DNA of 64,000 bases, from positions 62,001 through 126,000 of the forward strand of contig JADKCY010000006.1 of assembly GCA_016718605.1 (NCBI GenBank), given 5' to 3'. The stretch is from Lysobacterales bacterium (GTDB taxonomy: Bacteria > Pseudomonadota > Gammaproteobacteria > Xanthomonadales > Xanthomonadaceae). Made by a program: the position numbers and the translations under genes. The notes under the pieces are model-generated. The model was not told where the DNA came from and did not search any database. It was given only the letters and a program-made list of their open reading frames with translations. Of the stretch, positions 45,704 to 54,887 are shown one piece after another; the first letter of the stretch is position 1; each line of letters opens with the position of its first letter.

Positions 45704-45997
45704 ATGACCAAGTCTGAACTCATTGAACTGTTGACTCGTAGGCAGGCCCACCTCAAGGCTGAGGATGTCGATCTTGCCGTAAAGGCAGTTCTGGAACAGA
45801 TGAGCACCGCTCTGGCGACCGGTGATCGTATTGAGATTCGTGGTTTCGGCAGCTTTTCCTTGCATTTCCGACCTGCTCGGGTTGGGCGGAACCCAAAGAC
45901 CGGTGACTCAGTGACCCTGTCTGGAAAATTCGTTCCCCACTTCAAACCGGGTAAAGAGTTGCGTGAGCGGGTGAATTCGCTCGATTCTCCCGTCTGA
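45704..45997 (+). CDS. ihfB: Integration host factor subunit beta
   Basis: A DNA-bending protein that pairs with IhfA. 97 residues from the ATG at 45704 (MTKSELIELLTRR); an upstream in-frame start would add 18 residues without family support. The DNA-binding arm motif RGFGSFSLHFRPARVGRNPKTGD is intact, including the Pro that intercalates. It follows rpsA, as is usual. Confidence 0.96.
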   Translation: MTKSELIELLTRRQAHLKAEDVDLAVKAVLEQMSTALATGDRIEIRGFGSFSLHFRPARVGRNPKTGDSVTLSGKFVPHFKPGKELRERVNSLDSPV

Positions 45998-46068
45998 CTT
46001 GAGTCGACGCGCGCGTGCCGCGGTTCTGAAAAGTAGGCTCGCAACCTCCTGGCGACTGCTGAGGATTC

Positions 46069-47256
46069 GTGGTGGACGAACTGAGTCTGTTGTTTCTGCT
46101 TCTGCCAATCGCTGCTCTCTCGGGTTGGTGGACAGGTCGAAGGGCGGCGCTGCGTAGCGGTGGTCGACGCATGACACGCCTGTCCAACAGCTACTTTCGC
46201 GGCTTGAACTACCTGCTCAATGAGCAGCCCGACAAAGCCATTGAAGTTTTCCTGCAAATCGCTGATATCGACCGCGATACGGTCGAAACGCATTTTGCGC
46301 TCGGTAACCTGTTTCGTCGACGCGGAGAGGTCGAGCGTGCCATCCGTATTCATCAGAATCTGATCGAGCGTGGCTCACTGAGCAACGACCAGCGAACGCT
46401 GGCCGTGTTGGAGCTTGGCGAGGACTACATGCGCGCAGGCTTGCTTGATCGTGCGGAAGTGTTGTTTTCCGATCTGGTACGTGACGGAACATTAGCCCCG
46501 AAAGCGCTGCGCCATCTCATCTCGATCTATCAGCAAGAGCGAGATTGGGAGAAGGCCATTGAGCATGCGGTCAAACTGGAACGCGCGACCGGCGAACCGA
46601 TGGGTCGTTTGATCTCACACTTCGAGTGTGAGTTGGCCGAGTTGCATGTAACGCAAGGACGCCTCGATCTGGCGGGGCGACATTTGCGAAATGCGTATGG
46701 CTATGAAGCCAACTCGGTACGCGCGGGGCTGATCGAAGCGAAGCTGGCCTTATCGCAAGGTGATGAGCCGCTCGCATTGAGATCCTTCGAGCGTGTCGCA
46801 CGCCATGATCCGGATATCCTCCCCGAAGTCATGCGTCCATTGCTGGAGATTTATGAGCGACGAGGTGAAAGGCGCAGGGCACATGAGTTCTTGCGCGAGA
46901 TGATTGATCGCTATGCGGGTATTGCGCCACTGCTGGCGAAGTCGCGCCTGATCCAGCAGGAGCAGGGTGCGCATGTCGCCGCGGAGTTCTTGTTGACTGA
47001 GTTGCTCGAGCGGCCATCGATCAAAGGCCAGAGCGCATTGATCTCGCTTTGCATGAGTCAAGATTCCCCGGCAACGCCTGAGCAAGCGCAGAAGCTGTTG
47101 ACTGGTTTGGGGAAAATTAATCTGCGATTGGTGTCCAGTGCGGCGACATACCGTTGCAACCGGTGTGGTTTCGCTGCGCGTTCGCATCACTGGCAGTGTC
47201 CCAGTTGCAAGAGTTGGGCAAGTATCAAACCCATCCACAACGCGGCTGGCGAATGA
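46069..47256 (+). CDS. lapB: Lipopolysaccharide assembly protein B (LapB/YciM)
   Basis: An inner-membrane TPR protein that, with FtsH, controls LpxC turnover and so lipopolysaccharide amount. 395 residues: an N-terminal transmembrane helix (about 5-20), a cytoplasmic array of TPR repeats, and a C-terminal rubredoxin-type metal knuckle with CNRC and CPSC pairs (about residues 364-381). It starts with a GTG at 46069, with GAGG upstream. The usual lapA partner is not visible between ihfB and lapB. The stop overlaps the next gene (ATGA). Confidence 0.93.
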   Translation: MVDELSLLFLLLPIAALSGWWTGRRAALRSGGRRMTRLSNSYFRGLNYLLNEQPDKAIEVFLQIADIDRDTVETHFALGNLFRRRGEVERAIRIHQNLIERGSLSNDQRTLAVLELGEDYMRAGLLDRAEVLFSDLVRDGTLAPKALRHLISIYQQERDWEKAIEHAVKLERATGEPMGRLISHFECELAELHVTQGRLDLAGRHLRNAYGYEANSVRAGLIEAKLALSQGDEPLALRSFERVARHDPDILPEVMRPLLEIYERRGERRRAHEFLREMIDRYAGIAPLLAKSRLIQQEQGAHVAAEFLLTELLERPSIKGQSALISLCMSQDSPATPEQAQKLLTGLGKINLRLVSSAATYRCNRCGFAARSHHWQCPSCKSWASIKPIHNAAGE

Positions 47257-48263
47257 GCAATGGGGATGCCATGACGTCATTGCCGATTATGATGGCGCTT
47301 GCGGCCGGACTGGCTTGGTTGCTGACAGCCCGGATGGTTGGCTATGCGAAGGCGCTGCAACTCATTGATCATCCTGGGCATCGACGTTCCCATACCCAAC
47401 CCACGCCGCGTGGTGGCGGGTTGGCGTTTGTCGTCGTGCAGGTGGGCTTCATGGCATGGTTGAGTAGTCAGCACGGTCATTGGGTGGGCGCCATGATTGG
47501 GCTGGCGTTGGTCGCCACGATTGGCTTTGCCGATGATCATCAGCCACTTTCTGCATCACGGCGGTTGCTCGTTCATGTCGCGGCGGCGGTCTGTCTGCTG
47601 GTGTTCGCGGGAGGCGTCAATGCGCCGTGGTGGTGGTTTGCCTTAATGGCACTTTGGTTGGTGTCAATGACCAATGCGTGGAACTTCATGGACGGCATCA
47701 ACGGTATCGCCGCCATCAATGCTGCACTGGCGTTTGTGGCCTATGCCGGTGTTGCGGTCTCGTCTGGAGACATGGCAGTGGCGAGCATGGCGCTCGTCGC
47801 TGCGGGAGCCGCCATGGGGTTTGTGCCGTTCAATTTTCCGCGTTCGCGCATCTTTATGGGGGATGTGGGGAGCGGTAGTCTGGGATTTCTGATCGCCGCA
47901 CTTGCAGGCATGCTTTGGGACGGCAATGTGCAATCCGGAGCCATTCTGCTGTTCCCCGTCCTTGGCATGACCGCAGATGCGGGTCTGACCTTGGCATCGC
48001 GCATTCTACGAGGGCGGCGTTGGTATGCGGCCCATCGCGAGCATCTCTATCAATGGTTGGTGCGCAGTGGCTATAGCCATGCGCAAGTGGTGTTAGGTTT
48101 TGTCGCCTTCACAATGGTGGTTGCTTTTCCGCATATGTGGATTGCTTGGAGTGTGCCGTCCTGGTCTGGCGCTGCGCTGTTTTCCGCGATGATCTTGGCC
48201 ACTGGTCTGTGGATTTTTGGCAAGCGCCATTGCCTTGACCGGGTTCGGAGCGGCCGGGCATGA
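47253..48263 (+). CDS. wbpL: WecA/WbpL-type undecaprenyl-phosphate glycosylphosphotransferase
   Basis: Transfers a sugar 1-phosphate from UDP-sugar to undecaprenyl phosphate, starting a lipid-linked glycan such as O-antigen. 336 residues, polytopic (about ten helices). Active-site motifs of the MraY/WecA superfamily are clear: the Asp pair in IGFADDHQPL, NAWNFMDGINGIAA, the cytoplasmic loop IFMGDVGSGSLGFL and the HREHLYQWLV His cluster. The start chosen overlaps lapB (ATGA); an ATG at 47271 is possible. The adjacent WbpM-like gene and the protein's similarity to WbpL/WbcO enzymes support an O-antigen role. Confidence 0.85.
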   Translation: MSNGDAMTSLPIMMALAAGLAWLLTARMVGYAKALQLIDHPGHRRSHTQPTPRGGGLAFVVVQVGFMAWLSSQHGHWVGAMIGLALVATIGFADDHQPLSASRRLLVHVAAAVCLLVFAGGVNAPWWWFALMALWLVSMTNAWNFMDGINGIAAINAALAFVAYAGVAVSSGDMAVASMALVAAGAAMGFVPFNFPRSRIFMGDVGSGSLGFLIAALAGMLWDGNVQSGAILLFPVLGMTADAGLTLASRILRGRRWYAAHREHLYQWLVRSGYSHAQVVLGFVAFTMVVAFPHMWIAWSVPSWSGAALFSAMILATGLWIFGKRHCLDRVRSGRA

Positions 48264-50131
48264 CGCGCACAGTTGCCCGCCTGATCGGTTCGATTCACCC
48301 GCGTTTTGCGGTTGTCCTGCATGACTTGCTGATGGTGTGGATGGCATGGCTGGTCGCCGTGCGTCTGCGCTATAGCTTTGTCGCACAACCTCCGCCGTTT
48401 GATTGGCTTCCTGTCGAGCTTTGGGTAGTTCTTGCGGCGCAAGGTATTGTGCTTTGGTGGACAGGGCTGTACCGCGGGCTTTGGCGCTTCGCGAGCCTTC
48501 CTGACCTTTGGAACATTGCACGCGCGTCCGTGCTCGGCGCGATGGCCATCTTTGGAGGATTGTTTTTGTTCAACCGGCTTGAAGGCATTCCAAGGTCGGT
48601 CTTGATCAGTTATCCCATCGTGCTGATTCTCGCTTTGGGCGCCCCGCGCTGGATTTATCGTTACTGGAAGGACAGTCGATATGGCAGTCTTCCACGGGGC
48701 AATTTCACTGCGGTGCGTGTTCTTGTTTTGGGTGCAGGGCGCGCCGGCGAGGCATTGGCGCGCGATCTTCGCCGCGAAGGACATTACCGTCCGGTAGGTT
48801 TCGTCGATGATAACCGTGCCCTGCGCGGTGCGAAGTTGCATGGCATTCCGGTGTTAGGTGAACTGCATCAACTTCCAGCGCTCGCCAAAGAAGTGGCGGC
48901 GGAAATGCTGTTGATTGCGATGCCATCGGCCAGCAATCAGCAAATGCAACGGGTGGTGGAATTGTGTGAAGCCACCGGCTTGGCCTTTCGCACCGTTCCG
49001 AGGTTGCAGGACATCATTGATGGTCGTCTGAACTTCAATCAATTGAAAGAGGTTGCCATTGAGGACTTGCTGGGGCGCGATCCGGTCAGTTTGGATTGGA
49101 CGGCGATTCGCACGGGACTGAGCGGCAAGCGCGTGCTTGTCAGTGGTGGTGGTGGATCCATAGGATCTGAGCTTTGTCGTCAGATTGCCCGACTCGGCGT
49201 CGACTCCCTGATCATTCTGGAGCTGAGTGAGTTCAATCTCTATCGCATTGATCAGGAATTGCGCGCCGAGTTTCCAAAGCTCACGTTGTTTAGCCTGCTG
49301 GGTGATTGCGGTGATCGTCCGCTGGTTGAGCATGTACTCTGTCTACACACGCCACATATCGTGTTCCACGCTGCAGCCTACAAACATGTGCCATTGCTTG
49401 AACAACAGGCGCGACAAGCCGTTCGCAACAACGTGCTTGCCACGCAGTGCTTGGCGCAGGCCGCTCTGCGATCTGGTGTTGCAACATTCTTGCTGATTTC
49501 CAGTGACAAGGCTGTCAACCCGGCGAATGTCATGGGCGCGACCAAGCGCATTGCCGAGATGTTCTGCCAGCGTCTGGCTCAGCAGGGAGGTACGCGCTTT
49601 CTGACGGTGCGTTTTGGCAATGTTCTGGATTCGGCTGGCAGTGTTGTTCCATTGTTCCGAGAGCAAATCCAGCGTGGTGGTCCAGTGACAGTGACCCATC
49701 CGGAAATCACGCGATACTTCATGACGATCCCCGAAGCATGTCAGCTCATTTTGCAGGCATTGGTGCTGGGTGAGGGCGACGAGGTGTTTGCGCTGGATAT
49801 GGGCGAACCGGTGAAGATCCGCTACTTGGCCGAACAAATGATCCGGCTCACCGGAAAACGGCCAGGTCAAGAAATTGACATCGTCTTTACCGGATTGCGA
49901 CCCGGTGAAAAGCTGTTTGAAGAACTATTTCATCCCCTTGAGGGCTATCGGCCGACACGCCACAGCAAGATCATGCAGGCAAGTCATCGGGCACCGGACG
50001 TGGCGCTGGACGAGGCACTGCAACAGATGCATCAAGCCTGCGAAACGATTGATGAAGGCGCGCTTTCATCCATGCTGAGCAGGCTCGTTCCCGAATTTCA
50101 ATCGACCATACTTCACGAGGTTGACGAATAA
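48260..50131 (+). CDS. wbpM: WbpM/FlaA1-family membrane nucleoside-diphosphate sugar 4,6-dehydratase
   Basis: 623 residues. Four N-terminal transmembrane helices are followed by a CoA-binding-like domain and a C-terminal extended SDR domain. The NAD-binding motif is VSGGGGSIGSELCRQ (around residue 295). The catalytic site reads SSDKAVNPANVMGATKR, where Met replaces the usual Tyr of the YxxxK pair, a hallmark of the WbpM/PglF/FlaA1 group. Such enzymes convert UDP-GlcNAc to the 4-keto-6-deoxy sugar used for QuiNAc, FucNAc or bacillosamine. It overlaps the WbpL-like gene (ATGA), and galU follows after two bases. Confidence 0.9.
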   Translation: MTRTVARLIGSIHPRFAVVLHDLLMVWMAWLVAVRLRYSFVAQPPPFDWLPVELWVVLAAQGIVLWWTGLYRGLWRFASLPDLWNIARASVLGAMAIFGGLFLFNRLEGIPRSVLISYPIVLILALGAPRWIYRYWKDSRYGSLPRGNFTAVRVLVLGAGRAGEALARDLRREGHYRPVGFVDDNRALRGAKLHGIPVLGELHQLPALAKEVAAEMLLIAMPSASNQQMQRVVELCEATGLAFRTVPRLQDIIDGRLNFNQLKEVAIEDLLGRDPVSLDWTAIRTGLSGKRVLVSGGGGSIGSELCRQIARLGVDSLIILELSEFNLYRIDQELRAEFPKLTLFSLLGDCGDRPLVEHVLCLHTPHIVFHAAAYKHVPLLEQQARQAVRNNVLATQCLAQAALRSGVATFLLISSDKAVNPANVMGATKRIAEMFCQRLAQQGGTRFLTVRFGNVLDSAGSVVPLFREQIQRGGPVTVTHPEITRYFMTIPEACQLILQALVLGEGDEVFALDMGEPVKIRYLAEQMIRLTGKRPGQEIDIVFTGLRPGEKLFEELFHPLEGYRPTRHSKIMQASHRAPDVALDEALQQMHQACETIDEGALSSMLSRLVPEFQSTILHEVDE

Positions 50132-50133
50132 CC

Positions 50134-51036
50134 ATGCGAATTCGAATTGCCGTTTTTCCGGTTGCTGGCTTGGGAACACGTTTCCTCCCGGCGACCAAGA
50201 CTGTCCCCAAGGAAATGCTGCCAATCGTCGACAAGCCATTAATCCAGTACGCCGTCGATGAGGCGATCGAAGCCGGTTGTGACACATTGGTGTTCATCAC
50301 CAATCGATATAAGCACGCAGTGGCGGACTATTTCGACAAGGCTTACGAACTGGAGGAGAAGCTCGCCAAAGCGGGCAAGCAGGAGTTGCTGGATGTGGTG
50401 CGCGGCGTGTTGCCATCGCATGTCCGCGCCATTTTCGTCACACAGGCCGAAGCGTTGGGCTTGGGGCATGCGGTTCTGTGTGCTGAGCCCGTCGTCGGTA
50501 ACCAACCGTTTGCGGTGCTGCTGCCAGACGATCTGATCTGGAATCCCGACGGACCAGGTGCGCTATCACAGATGGCGGATCTCGCGGAAGCTGAACGCGC
50601 CAGTGTCATTGCCGTGCAGGACGTGCCGCTGGCGCAAACATCCAGTTACGGCATTGTTGATACGGATGAGTTCAGTGGCCGGGACGGACGCATCAAAGCA
50701 ATGATAGAGAAGCCACAGCCCGAAAAAGCCCCCAGTACGTTAGGGGTGGTTGGACGCTATATCTTGCAACCCGGAATCTTCGATGCCTTGCGACGGACTG
50801 AGCGCGGATCAGGTGGGGAAATCCAGTTGACCGATGCCATTGCCAGTGAGCTCGACAGGCAGAAGACACTTGCCTATCGTTTTCAGGGGACGCGCTTTGA
50901 CTGCGGCAGTCATCTCGGCCTGATTCAGGCCACTATTCGCTTCGCGCTGGATCATGAAAAGCTCAGTTCAGCAGCAAGTAGCTATATGCAAAAGGTGCTC
51001 GACGAGTTGGCGCACGACGATGGCCCCCTACAGTAG
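50134..51036 (+). CDS. galU: UTP-glucose-1-phosphate uridylyltransferase
   Basis: Makes UDP-glucose for envelope polysaccharides. 300 residues with the nucleotidyltransferase start VAGLGTRFLPATKTVPKEML, the VDKPLIQYAVDEA segment, LPDDLIW and the GEIQLTDAI motif. Two bases after the WbpM-like gene, it closes a surface-glycan run. A large inverted repeat lies beyond its stop, facing fadA. Confidence 0.96.
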   Translation: MRIRIAVFPVAGLGTRFLPATKTVPKEMLPIVDKPLIQYAVDEAIEAGCDTLVFITNRYKHAVADYFDKAYELEEKLAKAGKQELLDVVRGVLPSHVRAIFVTQAEALGLGHAVLCAEPVVGNQPFAVLLPDDLIWNPDGPGALSQMADLAEAERASVIAVQDVPLAQTSSYGIVDTDEFSGRDGRIKAMIEKPQPEKAPSTLGVVGRYILQPGIFDALRRTERGSGGEIQLTDAIASELDRQKTLAYRFQGTRFDCGSHLGLIQATIRFALDHEKLSSAASSYMQKVLDELAHDDGPLQ

Positions 51037-51185
51037 CAGTATGTCGAATGATTTTCTGTAGGCGCGCGGTCAGGATAACGCGCAAGCAAATCATCAGCGC
51101 AAGCAACTGATTCGAGCAGTGACCGTTTTGAAAACTGCCATGCGGGCGACTTTGAGAAGAAAGGTCTCACAAGCCTGGTAGAAGT

Positions 51186-51226
51186 CGCAAAGTGGATCCG
51201 GCGCATTAGCGCCGGATCCACTGCGA
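51186..51226. terminator. Large perfect inverted repeat between galU and fadA, probable bidirectional terminator
   Basis: Fourteen-base perfect arms (AGTGGATCCGGCGC at 51191-51204 and its complement at 51209-51222) surround the loop ATTA, and short flanking bases (TCGC/GCGA) extend the pairing. There is no clear T-tract on either strand, so it may act as a transcript-stabilising end or a weak, factor-dependent terminator for the converging galU and fadA genes. The remaining part of the gap (51037-51185) shows nothing else. Confidence 0.6.
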
Positions 51227-51229
51227 GCG

Positions 51230-52429
51230 TCATACCGATTCAAAAATCCCTGCTGCACCCATGCCTGTGCCAATGCACATGGTCACCATCCCGTATTTCT
51301 GCTGACGGCGTCTCATGCCATGCACCAGCGTAGCAGTACGAATCGCACCGGTTGCGCCCAAAGGATGCCCCAAAGCGATGGCGCCGCCGAGTGGGTTGAC
51401 CTTGGACGGGTCCAAGCCAAGATCCTTGATGACGGCCAGTGCTTGCGCGGCAAACGCTTCGTTGAGCTCAATCCAATCGAGTTGATTGTGTGTCAGTCCG
51501 GCCTGGCGTAGTACCTTCGGAATGGCTTCTTTCGGACCGATGCCCATGACATCCGGCTTTACGCCGGCCACGGCAAAGCCGACAAAGCGTGCCAGTGGCG
51601 TCAGTCCATAATCTTTGATCGCCTTTTCCGACGCCAGCATCACAGCACCGGCACCATCTGACATCTGCGAACTGTTGCCGGCGGTTACCGAGCCCCCCGT
51701 GCGGAATACAGGGCGCAACTTGGCAAGGACCTCCAGCGTGGTGTCGGCACGTGGCCCTTCATCATTGCTGACCTGCGTCTTCTTCAGGCGGACGGTGTTG
51801 CCCGCTAGGTCGGGTGAATGCGAGATGACCTCGAAAGGCGAAATTTCGCCGCTGAATTCGCCTGCGGAAATCGCCGCAGTCGCCTTCTGATGGGAGGCAA
51901 ATGCAAACGCATCCTGATCTTCGCGACTGACATGCCATTGGCTGGCGACATTTTCCGCTGTGATGCCCATCCCATAGGCGATGCCGATATTTTCGTCCTG
52001 AAAAATGGCCGGATTCATCGCGATCTTGTGGCCCATCATGGGCACCATGCTCATGCTTTCGGTTCCCGCGCCGATCATCAGATCTGCTTCGCCGAGGCGG
52101 ATACGATCGGCGGCTAGAGCGATGGCTTGCAGGCCGGAAGAGCAGAAACGATTGACGGTTTGCGCCGACACCCCAACCGGCAGACCGGCTAGCAGGGCCG
52201 CGATGCGGCCGACGTTCATGCCTTGCTCTGCTTCTGGCATCGCGCAACCGACGACGACATCGTCGATGCGATGGGGATCGATGCCCGGAGTTTGCGCAAT
52301 GAGATGACGCAGCGCGTGGGCTAACAGATCATCGGGACGCGTGTTGCGGAATACGCCCTTGGGCGCCTTGCCAACCGGTGTACGGGTGGCGGCGACAATA
52401 TAGGCGTCTTGGATTTGACGGTTGGACAT
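51230..52429 (-). CDS. fadA: 3-ketoacyl-CoA thiolase
   Basis: Cleaves 3-ketoacyl-CoA in the last step of beta-oxidation. 399 residues with the nucleophilic Cys in VNRFCSSGLQAI (about residue 91), LNEAFAAQALAV, GHPLGATGAIR and the catalytic Cys in TMCIGTGMGAAG. It lies 53 bases after the multifunctional FadN-type gene on the same strand and is the last gene of the psrA-fadN-fadA unit. Confidence 0.93.
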   Translation of the reverse strand: MSNRQIQDAYIVAATRTPVGKAPKGVFRNTRPDDLLAHALRHLIAQTPGIDPHRIDDVVVGCAMPEAEQGMNVGRIAALLAGLPVGVSAQTVNRFCSSGLQAIALAADRIRLGEADLMIGAGTESMSMVPMMGHKIAMNPAIFQDENIGIAYGMGITAENVASQWHVSREDQDAFAFASHQKATAAISAGEFSGEISPFEVISHSPDLAGNTVRLKKTQVSNDEGPRADTTLEVLAKLRPVFRTGGSVTAGNSSQMSDGAGAVMLASEKAIKDYGLTPLARFVGFAVAGVKPDVMGIGPKEAIPKVLRQAGLTHNQLDWIELNEAFAAQALAVIKDLGLDPSKVNPLGGAIALGHPLGATGAIRTATLVHGMRRRQQKYGMVTMCIGTGMGAAGIFESV

Positions 52430-52482
52430 GAATCAGGTCCTCAGTATGGGAATGTCTGGAAATTGGCAGCCACTGCGCGGGA

Positions 52483-54855
52483 TCAGTTGCGCAGGGGTTT
52501 TCCCGTGGTCAGCGTGTGCGCAATGCGCTCCTGGGTCTTCGGCATCTGCGCCAATGCAAAGAAATGCTCGCGTTCCAGTTTCAACAGCCAGTCTTCGCTG
52601 ACCAGCGAACCACGGTCGATTTCACCGCCGCAAAGGACAGTGGCAATCCGTGTCGACACTTCCATGTCGTGCTCACTGATGAATTGCCCAGACAACATGT
52701 TGACCAGTTGCGATTTGAACGTGGCAATTCCGATATCGCCCGCCACCGGTACCTGACGAAGAGGTAGGGCAGGGCGATACCCGCTTTCCGCCATGCCCCG
52801 CACTTGCGCCTTGGCGACATGGAGCAATTCGAAAGCGTTGAAAACGACAACATCGTCTTGGCGAAGCAGGCCCATTTCTTTCGCCTCAAGCGCGGAGGTC
52901 GAGGTCTTGCCCATGGCGGTGATTTCAAATGACTTCTTCAACTGAGCGAACACATCACCGCCCACGCCCGCAGCCTGGCCGGCACGAACCGCCAGTTCTT
53001 TGAGGCCGCCGCCCGCAGGCAACAGACCAACACCAGCCTCCACCAGCCCGATGTAGCTCTCCAACGCCGCAACGGTGCGCGCTGTGTGCATCTGAAACTC
53101 GCAACCACCGCCCAGTGCCATGCCACGAACCGCAGCAACCACCGGTACCAACGAATACTTGATGCGTTGGCTCGTCACTTGGAAATTGGCAATCATCGAC
53201 TCCAGTGCGGCGACGTTGCCTGACTGAACGAACCCCGCCATGCCCTTGAGATCGGCACCGTAAGAGAATGGCTCCGTCGTCTGCCAGATCACCAACCCCG
53301 CGAAATCCCTCTCTGCCCTGCTGATCGATTCCTGCAGACCGTCCAGCACCGCGTCACTGACCGTGTTTCCCTTGGTCAGGAAAGACACGACCGCGATATC
53401 GTCGCCCGCATGCCACAGTCGCACACCGGCGTTCTCAAACAGAGTCGTACCGGTGCGTGCGGACTCGCCCAGCAGAGCGTCGGGGAACAGTTGCCGTGTG
53501 TAGACCGGATGCGACGAACGCGCAGAGATCATGCCGCTCGACGCCGAGTAGGAGCCAGCATCGGAATGCACACTGCTGCGACCGTCGAACACCCAGTCTG
53601 GCAGGGGGGCCGAGCTCATGGCCTTGCCCGCGTCGATGTCGGCCTTGATCCAGCCAGCCACTTGCTGCCAGCCGGCGGCCTGCCAACTCTCGAATGGACC
53701 CTGCTTCCAGCCGTATCCCCAGCGCATAGCGAAATCCACCTCGCGGGCGCTATCGGCGATGTCAGCAAGGTGCACCGCGGCGTAGTGGAACAAGTCGCGC
53801 TGGATCGACCACAAAAACTGGGCTTGTGGATCCGTGCTGTCACGGAGCTTGGCAAGACGCTCGCCCGCTTCCCTGATTTTTAGAATGGCAGTAACTTCAT
53901 CCGACGGCTGCTGGCCGCTGGGTCGGTAGTCACCCGCGGTGATGTCCAAGACCAGAATGTCCTTGCCCTGTTTGCGATAAAAACCTGCTCCTGTCTTCTG
54001 GCCGAGTGCGCCTTTTTCCACCAATCTCGCCAATGCCTCAGGGATCTGATAGTGCGGATGCCATGGGTCACTCGGCAGGTAGGTTGTCAGCGTGCGAATG
54101 ACATGACCCAGCGTGTCAAGACCAACGACATCACCTAGGCGATAAGTACCACTTTTGGGTCGGCCGATTGCCGCACCAGTCAACGCATCCACGATGTCCA
54201 AGCCGAGGCCAAGGCGCGCCGTATGGTGAAACGTTGAGATCATCGCGAAGGTGCCGACACGGTTGGCGATGAAATTTGGCGTGTCTTTGGTGCGAACTAC
54301 ACCCTTCCCGAGCGTGGTGGTAAGGAAGCCTTCAAGTCCATCCAGAACAACGGCATCGGTATGCGCACACGGAATCAGTTCGGCCAGATGCATGTAGCGT
54401 GGCGGGTTAAAGAAATGCACCCCGCAAAAACGGTGATGCAATTCTGCTGGCAGGACTTCGGCCAGCACATTCACCGAGAGTCCCGAAGTATTCGTGGCAA
54501 GGATCGCGTGAGCTGCCACATGCGGGGCGATTTTGGCGTAGAGATCTTTCTTCCAGTCGATCCGCTCCGCGATGGCCTCGATAATCAGATCACAGTCACG
54601 CAAAAGGTCGAGATGCTGGTCATAGTTGGCGGGCGTCAGCGCTGCCGCACGGGCGGTCAGGGCAAGTGGCGCAGGAGAAAGCTTGGCAAGATTGCTGATG
54701 GCTTTGTTGGCGATGCCATTCGGATCGCCTTCTTTCGAGGGTAAATCAAACAGCACTGTGTCGACATTGGCGTTGACAAGATGCGCAGCGATCTGCGCTC
54801 CCATCACACCAGCACCCAGAACAGCGACCTTGCGGATGCGAAGCGTGGTAGACAT
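52483..54855 (-). CDS. fadN: 3-hydroxyacyl-CoA dehydrogenase / enoyl-CoA hydratase with FadN-type domain order
   Basis: A multifunctional beta-oxidation enzyme of 790 residues. The dehydrogenase part comes first: Rossmann motif VLGAGVMGAQIAAH (about 11-24), ATNTSGLSVN, HFFNPPRYMHLAELI and a second dehydrogenase C-terminal domain near residues 290-420. The crotonase (hydratase) part comes last, with VAAVRGMALGGGCEFQMHTA and YIGLVEAGVGLLPAGGG. This order is the reverse of classical FadB/FadJ and matches FadN of Bacillus (789 residues). It lies between psrA (32 bases upstream) and fadA. Confidence 0.9.
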   Translation of the reverse strand: MSTTLRIRKVAVLGAGVMGAQIAAHLVNANVDTVLFDLPSKEGDPNGIANKAISNLAKLSPAPLALTARAAALTPANYDQHLDLLRDCDLIIEAIAERIDWKKDLYAKIAPHVAAHAILATNTSGLSVNVLAEVLPAELHHRFCGVHFFNPPRYMHLAELIPCAHTDAVVLDGLEGFLTTTLGKGVVRTKDTPNFIANRVGTFAMISTFHHTARLGLGLDIVDALTGAAIGRPKSGTYRLGDVVGLDTLGHVIRTLTTYLPSDPWHPHYQIPEALARLVEKGALGQKTGAGFYRKQGKDILVLDITAGDYRPSGQQPSDEVTAILKIREAGERLAKLRDSTDPQAQFLWSIQRDLFHYAAVHLADIADSAREVDFAMRWGYGWKQGPFESWQAAGWQQVAGWIKADIDAGKAMSSAPLPDWVFDGRSSVHSDAGSYSASSGMISARSSHPVYTRQLFPDALLGESARTGTTLFENAGVRLWHAGDDIAVVSFLTKGNTVSDAVLDGLQESISRAERDFAGLVIWQTTEPFSYGADLKGMAGFVQSGNVAALESMIANFQVTSQRIKYSLVPVVAAVRGMALGGGCEFQMHTARTVAALESYIGLVEAGVGLLPAGGGLKELAVRAGQAAGVGGDVFAQLKKSFEITAMGKTSTSALEAKEMGLLRQDDVVVFNAFELLHVAKAQVRGMAESGYRPALPLRQVPVAGDIGIATFKSQLVNMLSGQFISEHDMEVSTRIATVLCGGEIDRGSLVSEDWLLKLEREHFFALAQMPKTQERIAHTLTTGKPLRN

Positions 54856-54887
54856 GGATTTCCTCTAAAGTGGCAGCGGGGGAAGGT

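Noticed and set aside
52483..54855. Naming the multifunctional enzyme fadB
   Set aside because: The domain order (dehydrogenase first, hydratase last) is opposite to FadB and matches the FadN type.
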